Source: JANQOZ01 sp045106555
Lineage (GTDB): Bacteria > Pseudomonadota > Gammaproteobacteria > Xanthomonadales > SZUA-38
Length of the DNA stretch: 64,000 nt
Direction: 5' to 3'
Assembly: GCA_045106555.1 (NCBI GenBank)
Contig: JBGCET010000061.1
Location: 26,080-90,079 of the forward strand
Shown piece after piece: positions 26,460 to 36,078 of the stretch (position 1 is its first letter; each line of letters starts with the position of its first letter). Made by a program: the position numbers and the translations under genes. The notes under the pieces are model-generated. The model did not search any database. It was not told the DNA's origin and was given only the letters and a program-made list of their open reading frames with translations.

Positions 26460-28142
26460 ATGCGTCGATGCTTGTTATTTCTGGCATTTTTTGTCACCAC
26501 CGCAGGCGCACAGCCCAGCGACGATGTTATCTTCCTCGGCGGCTTCGAACCCGCTGCACCCAGTGGCAATGCCGAAGCTGGCGCTTTTCTCTGGCGGGTC
26601 ACTTATGGCCCCACTCAGAACGATATAGATACCGTGAACAGCATGGGATTCGAAGCCTGGGTTGATCAGCAACAGAATATCGCGGCCACTTACCACCGAC
26701 CTCAACTGGATGCTTTCAGTAACGACCTGGGACAAGGCGAACGACAGCGAGTGTGGTTCAACACTGCTCAAAACGCGCCCGACCAGTTCCGCCAGCGGGC
26801 CGCTTTTGCACTGTCGGAAATCCTGGTGGTATCGGACTTCAACGGCGAACTGGAAGGACAACCCGTTGCCCTAACCGACTATTACGATTTGCTGGTTGAG
26901 CACGCCTTCGGAAATTATCGACAATTACTGGAGGAAGTCACACTCACCCCGGTGATGGGACATTACCTGAGCATGTTTGCCAGCACACGGGATACCTTCG
27001 CCGGCATTGAGCCCGATGAAAACTATGCGCGTGAAATTATGCAGCTGTTTTCTATTGGCCTGAACGAACTCAATATTGACGGTTCCGAACGCATGAGCGG
27101 CGGCAATCCGATTCCTACCTATGAACAAAGCCACATTGTCGCTTTGGCCGAGGCCTTCACCGGCTGGACCTTTGCCGGTGCAGACCAGGGTGACGGTGAT
27201 TGTGAGCCATGGGAATGGATGTACGCTGAGCGTAACTGGCTGGAACCAATGGCTCCATGTCCGGTCACCAATCCCAATGAAAACCAGCCTGAGGACTACC
27301 ATGTAACCACCGCCAAGACGATCGTGGGTAACGTGGTGTTACCTGCCGGCCAAACGCCGCAGCAAGACCTAACCATGGCGCTGGATACCTTGTTTAATCA
27401 TCCCAACGTTGGCCCGTTTCTGGCCCGGCGTCTGATTCAGCGACTGGTGACCAGTAATCCGAGCCCTGCCTACATCGCCCGTGTTGCCGCTGTGTTCAAC
27501 AACAACGGAGCCAACGTACGAGGAGACTTGGGCGCGGTATTCAAGGCCATCGTGCTCGATAGCGAAGCTATCAGCGGACCAAACAACAACGCAATTTTTG
27601 GCAAATTGCGCGAGCCGTTGTTTTTTCAACTCCACCTCAACCGGGTATATGACGCGCGGATAAACCCTGAGTTTGCGGGCAATCCAGCGTGCTGCTGGCC
27701 TGGCGCCATTTACCAGCCTCAACGGTTCTTCGGTCAGGCTGCGCTTCGTTCGCCCTCGGTTTTCAACTTTTTTACCCCTGACTACGCGCAGCCGGGTCCC
27801 ATTGAAACCCAAGGCTTGGTGTCTCCGGAATTCCAAATCAGCACGGAAACTCAAGTGGTTCAGCTGGCCAACTTCTTTTGGGACACCCTGGTGTGGGGAG
27901 GCCAGTATCCCTGGCAAACCCAACATGAGCTGCAAACCGGGAGTCTATTGGCGTTGGCAGGCAATCCAACGGCCTTAGTCAACCGAGTGGACGAAGACTT
28001 ATTGTTTGGCGCGTTGGACAACACGGCCCGACAAATCATTATCAGCCGTATTGCAGACATCCGAGACTCCAACCCCGAGCAGCGCGTTGCAGAAGCCCTC
28101 TACTACGTGATTACCTCACCGCAAAACGTGGTGCAACGATAA
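26460..28142 (+). CDS. DUF1800 family secreted protein
   Basis: This 560-residue protein has a signal peptide (MRRCLLFLAFFVTTAGAQ) and an AAGGGG-type ribosome site before the ATG. The DUF1800 core is evident: AGAFLWRVTYGPTQNDIDTV, 'RQRAAFALSEILVVSD', ENYAREIMQLFSIGLNELN, FTGWTF, HPNVGPFLARRLIQRLVTSNPSPAYIARVAAVFNNNG, GDLGAVFKAIVLD and LREPLF, then FGQAALRSPSVFNFFTPDY. The function of the family is unknown. It is almost always paired with DUF1501, as here with the next gene. The mature N-terminus starts DDVIFLGGFEP, matching the C-terminal tag of the propeller protein in form. Confidence 0.92.
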   Translation: MRRCLLFLAFFVTTAGAQPSDDVIFLGGFEPAAPSGNAEAGAFLWRVTYGPTQNDIDTVNSMGFEAWVDQQQNIAATYHRPQLDAFSNDLGQGERQRVWFNTAQNAPDQFRQRAAFALSEILVVSDFNGELEGQPVALTDYYDLLVEHAFGNYRQLLEEVTLTPVMGHYLSMFASTRDTFAGIEPDENYAREIMQLFSIGLNELNIDGSERMSGGNPIPTYEQSHIVALAEAFTGWTFAGADQGDGDCEPWEWMYAERNWLEPMAPCPVTNPNENQPEDYHVTTAKTIVGNVVLPAGQTPQQDLTMALDTLFNHPNVGPFLARRLIQRLVTSNPSPAYIARVAAVFNNNGANVRGDLGAVFKAIVLDSEAISGPNNNAIFGKLREPLFFQLHLNRVYDARINPEFAGNPACCWPGAIYQPQRFFGQAALRSPSVFNFFTPDYAQPGPIETQGLVSPEFQISTETQVVQLANFFWDTLVWGGQYPWQTQHELQTGSLLALAGNPTALVNRVDEDLLFGALDNTARQIIISRIADIRDSNPEQRVAEALYYVITSPQNVVQR

Positions 28143-28230
28143 TGGCCTGGCAAAACAGCACTCAGCACCCCGCAATAAATCACTTTCAAAGCGTATATTG
28201 CGCTCAATGGCCTGCAACTGGAGTTCAATC

Positions 28231-29679
28231 ATGAGTCGAGGCAAACCTTTTAATCGTCGTGACTTTTTGAAAATCGCGGGTTTCACCGCTGTCAATGGCT
28301 CCACATTGGGCACTTTAGGTCTGCTACAACGCGCCCAGGCAGCGACGCTGACACAGAAAGGCTTCAGCGACTATCGCGCGCTGGTCTGCATCGCCCTGGG
28401 TGGCGGCGCCGACAGTTACAACATGCTGGTTCCTGCCAGCAACAGCGGCAATCCCGCTGAAGACTATGCAACCTATACACAAACCCGACAGAACATGGCG
28501 GTGGGTTACGACGCGCAGTCGGAAACTTGGGATCCATCATCGATTCTGCCCCTGAACAACACGTCCATGGGAATGAATCCCGTGCTAAGCGGTCTGCAAG
28601 GCCTGTACAACAATAACGACTTGGCGGTTGTGTCCAACGTCGGGTCGTTAATTGAGCCGGTCACCAAGACTCAAATTGAGGCGGGTAATGTGGCGTTGCC
28701 ACCGCAGCTGTTTTCCCACTCCGATCAGTTTATCCAGTGGGAACGAGCCTACGCCGACAGCCAGCAAAACCGCGGCTGGTTCGGACGGGTTGCCGACCTT
28801 CTTCATGAATCCAACACGTCTCAATCACCGTCAATGAACGTGAGCGTAGTGGGCAACAATCTGTTGCAGGTAGGCAATGTGGTGCAGCCTTACAGCATAA
28901 GCAATTCAGGCCCCATTGGGCTGGAAACGGGCTGGGATCCTGAGGGTGAAAAACTGGCGGTCATCGAATCGGTCATGGCAACGTCAGACAATCTTTTCGC
29001 GACAGAATATTCTCGTGTCAAGGAACGCGCGCAGGATAATTACGACTTGATCTACAGCGCTCTGTACCCGGACAACGGCCAGGGACAAGCCGAGAGTCAG
29101 GAGGAAGCAGATTTGCGGGTGTTCGGCCAAACCCTGGTGAATTCTTTTCCTCAGGACAACTGGCTTTGGGATCAACTCAAAATCGTTGCCCGAATGATCG
29201 ACATCCGCAACGTGCTTCAAGTCGAGCGACAAACGTTCGTGGTCGAACTTGGCGGTTGGGACACCCACGACAATCAAAACGCCGATTTGCCGGAGTTGTT
29301 ACTGCTGTTGAATGATGCAATGACCGCCTTCAACGCTGCCCTAAACCACTTGAACATGTCCAACAATGTGACGACGTTCACTCAGTCCGAATTCAGCCGC
29401 ACCCTGAACAGTAATGGCGATGGAACCGACCACGGGTGGGGAACTCATCAGCTTGTGATGGGTGGTGCCGTTCAAGGCGGCCAAATTTATGGCGAACTGC
29501 CTAACCTGGAACTGGATGGCCCTCAAGACATCGACCGAGGCCGAATTATTCCTACCCTGGGTGTTGAGCAATATGCGGCCACCCTGTCCAATTGGTTCGG
29601 TGTGCCGTCCGGCGAGCTCCAAACCGTATTTCCCAACCTGGGTAATTTCAACCAGCAAACCTTGAGCTTCTTGGGTTAA
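28231..29679 (+). CDS. DUF1501 family twin-arginine-exported protein
   Basis: This 482-residue protein is predicted to be exported by the Tat pathway: N-terminal FNRRDFLKIAGFTAVNGSTLGTLGLLQRAQA. I chose the ATG at 28231 because GGAG lies about 7 bases upstream; the in-frame ATG at 28198 has none and would bury the Tat motif. Family landmarks are LVCIALGGGADSYNMLVP, FSHSDQFIQWERA, GWFGRVADLL, ELGGWDTHDNQ, TFTQSEFSRTLNSNGDGTDHGWGTHQLVMGG and a DRGRIIPTLGVEQYAATLSNWFGV ending. These are sulfatase/phosphatase-like metal sites in the alkaline phosphatase fold, but no activity is established. It is cotranscribed with the DUF1800 gene. Confidence 0.93.
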   Translation: MSRGKPFNRRDFLKIAGFTAVNGSTLGTLGLLQRAQAATLTQKGFSDYRALVCIALGGGADSYNMLVPASNSGNPAEDYATYTQTRQNMAVGYDAQSETWDPSSILPLNNTSMGMNPVLSGLQGLYNNNDLAVVSNVGSLIEPVTKTQIEAGNVALPPQLFSHSDQFIQWERAYADSQQNRGWFGRVADLLHESNTSQSPSMNVSVVGNNLLQVGNVVQPYSISNSGPIGLETGWDPEGEKLAVIESVMATSDNLFATEYSRVKERAQDNYDLIYSALYPDNGQGQAESQEEADLRVFGQTLVNSFPQDNWLWDQLKIVARMIDIRNVLQVERQTFVVELGGWDTHDNQNADLPELLLLLNDAMTAFNAALNHLNMSNNVTTFTQSEFSRTLNSNGDGTDHGWGTHQLVMGGAVQGGQIYGELPNLELDGPQDIDRGRIIPTLGVEQYAATLSNWFGVPSGELQTVFPNLGNFNQQTLSFLG

Positions 29680-29733
29680 GCCAACAGCGCAATCGAAGAC
29701 TGAATACCGTGCTGGCTGACCCTATAATGGGCC

Positions 29734-32700
29734 ATGCCTGACGGGACAGACATGACTGGCGATCTCTATGCCAGGTACCTGCCAAACCTGGTAGTCAACA
29801 GACTGCTATCCGCAGATCAATGCAATGCCAGCTCACAAACGCTCAATTGTGGAGTGATGTTTGCTGACATTTCTGGATTCACCGCACTGACCGAACAATT
29901 GACCCACCAACAAGGCAATGGGGCAGAACACCTGACCCGCATACTCAACGCCTACTTCACCCCTTTGATTGAACTGGTTCACCGGCACGGTGGTGACGTG
30001 CTCAAATTCGCTGGCGACGCCTTAATTGCCATCTGGCAATTGGATGAGGATACCGACGATCACTCTCTGCCCGCCTGGCGCGCCAGCCATTGCGGCCTGG
30101 AAATTCAGCGGGTGCTAAGCAATCACGAAGTGGAAGGCGTCGCGTTAACGCTGCGTGTGGCTGTAGGCACTGGTGAAATGACAGTGGCCCATTTGGGTGG
30201 TGAACTCAATCGCTGGGAGTTCATTATTTCAGGAAAACCCCTGGATGAGGTTGGCAGGGTCAGCGACCAGATAGCGCCAGGCGACGTCGGCATTTGCCCA
30301 AGGACCCAGGCCGCTCTCACGGCTATTGACGAGGTAAATCCCGCAACCACCAAGCTGCCCGAAATAGGCTATCGACTGTCTGAGTTAGGATCAGCCCCAG
30401 CGCTGACCAAAACCGTTTTCTTACCTTCAAGAAACGTCAACGTCGACCGACTTGAACGCTACATACCGGGCGCGATTGTGCATCGATTAAAGGCTGGACA
30501 CGATGAATATCTGGCCGAACTGCGGCGTATCACCGTGCTGTTCGTCAACCTCCCTGATCTGCATTACTTTGCGTCGGTGGAACAGGCCCAAACTGTCATG
30601 GTGGCATTGCAACGCAGCTGTTATGCGTTTGAGGGGAGCATCAACAAACTCAGCGTTGATGACAAGGGCGTCAGCCTGTTGGCCGCATTTGGCCTGCCAC
30701 CGTTGGCCCATAGCGATGATCCGGAACGAGGCGTGCGCTGCGCACTGAAGATTCGCGAGGCGCTCTCTGATTTGGGTTGGACCTGTTCCATTGGGATTAC
30801 CACCGGCCGGGTGTACTGCGGAGCCGTGGGCAGTGAACACCGCAGGGAATACACCATCATGGGCGATCCGGTAAATCTCGCTGCGCGTCTGATGCAAAAC
30901 GCAGACTCGCATATTCTCTGTGATGAGCCCACCCGTACAGCCTGCCCGGAACAACTGCAATTCGCGCCGCCCTTCGAGGTAGCGCTGAAGGGCAAGGGCC
31001 TGCCCGTAACCGTTAGCAAACCGTTTGCTGCTGCCCGCCGCCCGGACGCTGCGGAAACGATGCAGATAATCGTTGGCAGGCAGACTGAAATGGCGATTGT
31101 TCACAAGCGCCTTAGGGCATTGGTCGAGCAACGGCGAAAGAGTCTTTTTTTTATCGAAGCCCCGTCCGGACTTGGCAAGACACTGTTGTTCAAAAGTCTG
31201 GAAAGTCATATTGCCGAACAATCCGTACTCATGCTGTGCGCCCAAGGTGACCAGGTTGAACGTCAGTCGTCCTATTTTTCCTGGCAACAGGTGATCGAGT
31301 CGTTGGTCGAAGATCAGGATTTATGGCAACAGTGGCTTGAGGAATCGGCACGGTCTGCATTGGCACCGGGCGTCGGCCTGCTAAATGACATCGTCACACT
31401 GGACCTGGCTTCAAGCACGTTCGCAGACAACCTCTCTGGCGAGTCGCGAGCCGAGAAATTGAAAGACGTTGTACTGTCCTTGTTGATGAAGGCCTGTGGT
31501 GATCGGCCGTTGGTAATGTTGGTAGATGACGGACACTGGCTGGACTCCGCATCTTTGAGCCTGTTGCAGTGGGTCTGGGAGCGACATCCCTGTGTCATGT
31601 TAGGCGTCGCCATCCGACCGACTCAAGCCCCGCAAGGCAATGTGACCACACTGATGGCTCAGGCCGATGAAATCATTCACCTTAAGCCATTAACGGCAAT
31701 CCAAACCAGGGAGCTCGTTGCTAACACCCTCGCGGTAAAACAGGTGCCGGACCAGGCCATTGAGCTCATTGAGTCTCGAACCGAGGGCCACCCCTATTTC
31801 AGCCAGCAGATGGCCTATGCGCTGCGCGATTCGGGAATGCTAAAAGTTACCGCTGGGGGGCTATGTATGTTGTCAGAGGACTTCGGCCCTGACATCGACC
31901 TGCCACACTCAATCGAGGGAGTGATTACCGCGAGACTTGATCGTCTGACACCCCAGCAATCCATGACAGCAAAAGTTGCCAGTATTGTGGGAAGGCAGTT
32001 TTCATTGACGATGATCGCGGCCATCTACCCGGGATCAGAATCACAGCAGGCTGTAGCCCAACATTTGGACCACCTGACGGACTTGGAACTGACTGAATCA
32101 GAATACGCGCTGTCTCCTGGGGCCTACGCGTTTCGTCAAATCATGACCCAGCAGGTGGCTTATGACCTGATGCCCAATAACCTCAAGGCAAAACTGCATG
32201 GCGCCCTGGCCGCCTGGCTTGAACAACACCACCAAGACCTTAAGCATCATGGTGCATTGCTGGCCCACCATTTCGACCGAGCAGGCGACAAGCCCAAGAC
32301 CCTCAAATTCCTGCGCTACGCGGCGCAAGAAGCACAGGACGCCTTTGCCAACGCAGAAGCAGAGCAGTTTATCCTGCGAGCGCTGGAGGTGGGGGGGCAA
32401 GGAGAGATCAGTAACGCGCAGTTAGGTTCATGGATGCTGCGCTTGGGAAGCGTGCAACGAAATATGGGCCGTCTTGAGGATGCCCAAAAGACCTTAGAGG
32501 GCGCGGTTGAGAAACTCGGGTACCCTTTGCCGAAGAGTCAGTTTGGCAGGGCCCTTTCACTGGTCCGTGCAGTCGCCATCCAATTTTGGCGCAGCTATCG
32601 CCCCCCCGTCGCACACAGAACCGCCACCCACAAAAAGAAACAGCGCCAACTTGAAGCCGCTGAATGCCTGGAACTGCTGAATATCATCTATTATTGGAGC

Positions 32701-33771
32701 GGCGACACCCCACTGATGCTGCTTGCATGCCTGCGCGGGGCAAACCTGGCCGGAAACAGCGGCGGCGTATCTCGTGTGCTTATTCGCCTGTATGCCAATC
32801 TCGGTTTGATCACCAGTGTGATTCCACTGAAGCGGGCGCCACACTATTATTGCGTCATCGCCGAGCGCCTAGCCCGCAATCTGGACCATCCACCTACCAT
32901 TTCCTGGGTATTATTGTTGACCGCCACCCACAGCGCAGGAATCGGTCGTTGGGAGCAGTCGGTACAAAAATACGAGGAGGGGCGCGCTCTGGCAAAACTC
33001 AGCGGCGATGACCGACAATGGAGCGCCATGACCGCGTCAATCAACATTGTCAACCTCCTGAAAGCTAATCATACCCAGGCCTTGTCGGAATATGAGGCGC
33101 TAAAGGCTGTTGGCGAAAACAGCAACGACCGTCAGTCCATTGGCTGGGCCGCGGGGGGTAAGGCGAGGGTGTATTTTCGCCTTGGGGACATGGAGCGTAT
33201 GGCCGAATGCACCCATCGCGCAGAGCAGATGCTTGACGCATGCACCGTGGCCAATCAATTGGATGTATTCAGTCAACTGGCCCTAATCGCCCTGCACAGG
33301 GACGACAATACGAGCGCCCTAAAACATTTAAAAAAATGTGTGTCACTCCTGCATCGCCCCACTCAGATTACCCTCTACGCCCCATGTACACAGATGGCGT
33401 TTGCTGGATTAGAGTATGCTCGCCGTTGTCCTGGCACAGAGGCCAATACTATTGTTCGAAGCACACTGCGTTTTGCAAAGGGTTTCGCACGAATTTTTCC
33501 CGTTGGAAGACCCGCGTTGCTTTTCTTCCAGGGATTGAATCACTATAGGTGCTCCGACCCAACGGCCGCCGCCGGGTGCTGGCATGATGCCATTGATGCG
33601 GCGAATCATCATGGGATGCCCTATGAAGTATCGCTGGCGGGACACGCGCTGGCGGTGGTTGAAGATATCAAACCCGCTGAACGTCAGCCCATTGAGTTGG
33701 CACTTGAATACCTGCAGCTATCGCAGCCCGGGTTTCCATTCAAAATGGAAAATGAACAGGACAAACGTTGA
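29734..33771 (+). CDS. Soluble adenylyl cyclase-like protein: tandem class III cyclase, AAA ATPase, TPR
   Basis: This 1345-residue protein has the architecture of mammalian soluble adenylyl cyclase (ADCY10) and related bacterial enzymes. Cyclase domain C1 (residues 35-200) keeps the two metal Asps (MFADISGFTAL, Asp45; KFAGDALIAIW, Asp95) but no transition-state Asn/Arg. Domain C2 (265-400) lacks the first metal Asp (VLFVNLPDL) but has INKLSVDDKG (Lys305) and GDPVNLAARLM with Asn381 and Arg385. The two halves thus complement one active site. An ATPase module follows, with Walker A APSGLGKT (476-483) and Walker B PLVMLVDD (592-599). The rest is helical, TPR-like, to residue 1340. The next gene starts within its stop codon. 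Confidence 0.93.
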   Translation: MPDGTDMTGDLYARYLPNLVVNRLLSADQCNASSQTLNCGVMFADISGFTALTEQLTHQQGNGAEHLTRILNAYFTPLIELVHRHGGDVLKFAGDALIAIWQLDEDTDDHSLPAWRASHCGLEIQRVLSNHEVEGVALTLRVAVGTGEMTVAHLGGELNRWEFIISGKPLDEVGRVSDQIAPGDVGICPRTQAALTAIDEVNPATTKLPEIGYRLSELGSAPALTKTVFLPSRNVNVDRLERYIPGAIVHRLKAGHDEYLAELRRITVLFVNLPDLHYFASVEQAQTVMVALQRSCYAFEGSINKLSVDDKGVSLLAAFGLPPLAHSDDPERGVRCALKIREALSDLGWTCSIGITTGRVYCGAVGSEHRREYTIMGDPVNLAARLMQNADSHILCDEPTRTACPEQLQFAPPFEVALKGKGLPVTVSKPFAAARRPDAAETMQIIVGRQTEMAIVHKRLRALVEQRRKSLFFIEAPSGLGKTLLFKSLESHIAEQSVLMLCAQGDQVERQSSYFSWQQVIESLVEDQDLWQQWLEESARSALAPGVGLLNDIVTLDLASSTFADNLSGESRAEKLKDVVLSLLMKACGDRPLVMLVDDGHWLDSASLSLLQWVWERHPCVMLGVAIRPTQAPQGNVTTLMAQADEIIHLKPLTAIQTRELVANTLAVKQVPDQAIELIESRTEGHPYFSQQMAYALRDSGMLKVTAGGLCMLSEDFGPDIDLPHSIEGVITARLDRLTPQQSMTAKVASIVGRQFSLTMIAAIYPGSESQQAVAQHLDHLTDLELTESEYALSPGAYAFRQIMTQQVAYDLMPNNLKAKLHGALAAWLEQHHQDLKHHGALLAHHFDRAGDKPKTLKFLRYAAQEAQDAFANAEAEQFILRALEVGGQGEISNAQLGSWMLRLGSVQRNMGRLEDAQKTLEGAVEKLGYPLPKSQFGRALSLVRAVAIQFWRSYRPPVAHRTATHKKKQRQLEAAECLELLNIIYYWSGDTPLMLLACLRGANLAGNSGGVSRVLIRLYANLGLITSVIPLKRAPHYYCVIAERLARNLDHPPTISWVLLLTATHSAGIGRWEQSVQKYEEGRALAKLSGDDRQWSAMTASINIVNLLKANHTQALSEYEALKAVGENSNDRQSIGWAAGGKARVYFRLGDMERMAECTHRAEQMLDACTVANQLDVFSQLALIALHRDDNTSALKHLKKCVSLLHRPTQITLYAPCTQMAFAGLEYARRCPGTEANTIVRSTLRFAKGFARIFPVGRPALLFFQGLNHYRCSDPTAAAGCWHDAIDAANHHGMPYEVSLAGHALAVVEDIKPAERQPIELALEYLQLSQPGFPFKMENEQDKR

Positions 33772-34919
33772 ACATAGAGCGCTGTTTCCGCACTGAGGAC
33801 TTCCTTCGACTCGCCAAGCGGCGCCTGCCACCCGCTTTGTTTCACTACATTGATGGTGGGGCCGACGATGAGTCCACCTTACGGCGCAACACCGATGCTT
33901 TTGAACGTTTCGACCTGATCCCTCGTGTGTTAGCCGGAATGGACTCAGTTAATCTGTCAACCCGCGTGTTGGGCATGGACCTGAAGGTACCGTTTTTCTT
34001 TTCTCCCACCGCGATGCAACGACTGTTTCATCATGATGGTGAAATCGCGGTAGGTGGCGCAGCCAGGGAACTGGGAACTGCCTTCGGAGTCTCCACCATC
34101 GGAACCCGAAGTATTGAAGAACTGGGTAAAGCATTTGCCGGGCCAAAATTCTTCCAAATCTACATTCATAACGACTCAGATCTGACGTCCGACCTGATCG
34201 CTCGCTGCAAAGAGGCCCAGTTCGACGCACTGGCGCTTACGGTAGACACCGTGGTGGCAGGAAACCGTGAACGGGACCATTACACCGGCATGACCACGCC
34301 GCCCAAACTCACCCTGAGAAGCCTGTTGGGTTTTGCCACTCGACCCTCATGGTCGCTGAACTACTTGGCCAGGGAAAAATTCGACCTGCCTAACGTAAGC
34401 CGATACGTTTCGGCAGGTTCTGGTGTCTCCTCGTCGATCATCGATTACATCGACACTCAGATGAAACCCAACATTACCTGGGATGATGCGGCAGAGATTA
34501 TTCGACAATGGGGCGGCCCCTTCGCCATTAAGGGCGTTATGTCGGTGGAAGATGCCCGTAAAGCCGTGGACATAGGCGCCAGCGCTATCATGGTGTCAAA
34601 CCACGGTGGTCGCCAGCTAGATGGCGCCCGGTCACCCTTCGACCAACTACCGATGATCGCTGACGCCGTCGGCGGAGACATTGAAATTATTCTGGACGGC
34701 GGCATACGTCGAGGCACACACATACTGAAAGCTCTGGCAGCAGGCGCAACAGCCTGTTCCGGTGGCCGGCTATATCTCTATGCATTGGCTGCCGCTGGCA
34801 GCCCAGGGGTACTGCGAGCCGCTACGCTGCTGCGCGACGAGTTGCGCAGAGACATGATGTTGATGGGCGTTAAGGATGTGGGAAGCCTGACTTCGGAAAT
34901 GTTGGCAATCAGACCGTGA
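33768..34919 (+). CDS. FMN-dependent alpha-hydroxy acid oxidase/dehydrogenase
   Basis: This 383-residue protein belongs to the LldD/glycolate oxidase family, which oxidises 2-hydroxy acids such as L-lactate or mandelate. Landmarks are ALFHYIDGGADDESTLRRN, FFFSPTAMQRLFHHDGE, GVSTIGTRSIEEL, FFQIYIHND, LALTVDTVVAGNRERD, PFAIKGVMSVEDARKAVDIGASAIMVSNHGGRQLD with the catalytic His, and ILDGGIRRGTHILKALAAGA for FMN phosphate. The start is TTG overlapping the cyclase stop (TTGA). The 'VSNHGGRQLDGA' motif is canonical. It sits between the cyclase and the patatin in one coupled operon. Confidence 0.94.
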   Translation: MNIERCFRTEDFLRLAKRRLPPALFHYIDGGADDESTLRRNTDAFERFDLIPRVLAGMDSVNLSTRVLGMDLKVPFFFSPTAMQRLFHHDGEIAVGGAARELGTAFGVSTIGTRSIEELGKAFAGPKFFQIYIHNDSDLTSDLIARCKEAQFDALALTVDTVVAGNRERDHYTGMTTPPKLTLRSLLGFATRPSWSLNYLAREKFDLPNVSRYVSAGSGVSSSIIDYIDTQMKPNITWDDAAEIIRQWGGPFAIKGVMSVEDARKAVDIGASAIMVSNHGGRQLDGARSPFDQLPMIADAVGGDIEIILDGGIRRGTHILKALAAGATACSGGRLYLYALAAAGSPGVLRAATLLRDELRRDMMLMGVKDVGSLTSEMLAIRP

Positions 34920-36061
34920 ATTCAACAATGATTCAGAGACCTGCCCGAGTTGCCCTTCACCTTCCCGGCGGCGGCGCCAGGGGGGCGTATCAAGTTGGTG
35001 CTATGCAGGCTATCGGCGAGATTTGCCAGTCGGTGAATACATCACCATTCCATATATATACTGGCATCTCTGCCGGCGCTATCAACGCTGCCGTAATGGC
35101 ATCTCACGCCGATGACTTTCAGCAGGGTGTTCAACGGCTGTCCGCATTTTGGAACAACATGCGCTGCGATCACATCTATCGCACTGATTGGGCCAACGTG
35201 CTCGCGTCGATAACTCGCTGGGTAGGCGCTGCCCTGTTCGGTAGGCTAGGGGTGCGTGCACCTGCAGCATTGCTCAACACTGCACCATTGCGCGCTCTGC
35301 TCCAACGAGAAACCGTGCTGGAAAGAATCCCTGGCCTGATTGATGATGGGGTTTTCGATTCTGTTGCAGTCAGCGCTTCGGGTTACTCAACAGGTACTGC
35401 GGTATCGTTTTATCAGTCACAAACAACTCCCCCGTGGCACCGAGGCCGACGCCGGGGACGCAAAGATACGTTGACCGTCGATCACCTGATGGCGTCTACC
35501 GCTCTCCCCTTGCTGTTTCCGCCACAGAAAATTCGCCATGAGTTTTTCGGCGATGGCAGCCTCAGGCAGACGGCACCGCTCTCCACCCCTATCCATTTAG
35601 GTGCCGACCGAATACTGATTATCTCGGCCCGTGATGCCGCTGAAGACCCGGAACCCACCAAAGCGCCATGCAGTCCGAGTGCAGGCGAGATAGCTGGCCA
35701 TTTATTGGATATCGTATTCATGGATAACCTGGACGCGGATCTGGAACGTTTGAATAGAATTAACGATACGTTGCGCCAGCTTTCGACTGAAAAACGACAG
35801 GAAAACGACCTGCGTATCGTCGAGACCCTAACCATTCGACCCAGCAAAGATTTGCGCGCCTTAGTGGGTGAGCATGTGACGCAAATGCCATCCAGCGTGA
35901 AAATATTGCTGGCTGGCGTAGGTGCGTGGAGGTCGGATCATCGCCTTGCCAGCTATCTTCTGTTCGAACAAGACTATTGCCAAGCGTTGATGAGTCTGGG
36001 CTATGACGATGCGATCAAGCAAAAAGACTCAATCCAGGATTTAATGCGCGGTTTTTCGTGA
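34916..36061 (+). CDS. Patatin-like phospholipase
   Basis: This 381-residue serine lipase of the patatin fold begins with the oxyanion loop GGGARGAYQVGAMQAIGEI. The nucleophile elbow is GISAGAINAAVMASHADDF (Ser within GxSxG) and the catalytic Asp lies in FGDGSLRQTAPLSTPIHLGADRILIIS, giving the Ser-Asp dyad. LMASTALPLLFPPQKI is also typical. The GTG start overlaps the oxidase stop by 4 bases. No signal peptide is visible, so it is cytoplasmic or delivered by another route. The end converges on the DUF4124 gene. Confidence 0.92.
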   Translation: MNSTMIQRPARVALHLPGGGARGAYQVGAMQAIGEICQSVNTSPFHIYTGISAGAINAAVMASHADDFQQGVQRLSAFWNNMRCDHIYRTDWANVLASITRWVGAALFGRLGVRAPAALLNTAPLRALLQRETVLERIPGLIDDGVFDSVAVSASGYSTGTAVSFYQSQTTPPWHRGRRRGRKDTLTVDHLMASTALPLLFPPQKIRHEFFGDGSLRQTAPLSTPIHLGADRILIISARDAAEDPEPTKAPCSPSAGEIAGHLLDIVFMDNLDADLERLNRINDTLRQLSTEKRQENDLRIVETLTIRPSKDLRALVGEHVTQMPSSVKILLAGVGAWRSDHRLASYLLFEQDYCQALMSLGYDDAIKQKDSIQDLMRGFS

Positions 36062-36078
36062 CCTCGCTGTCTGTCGCA

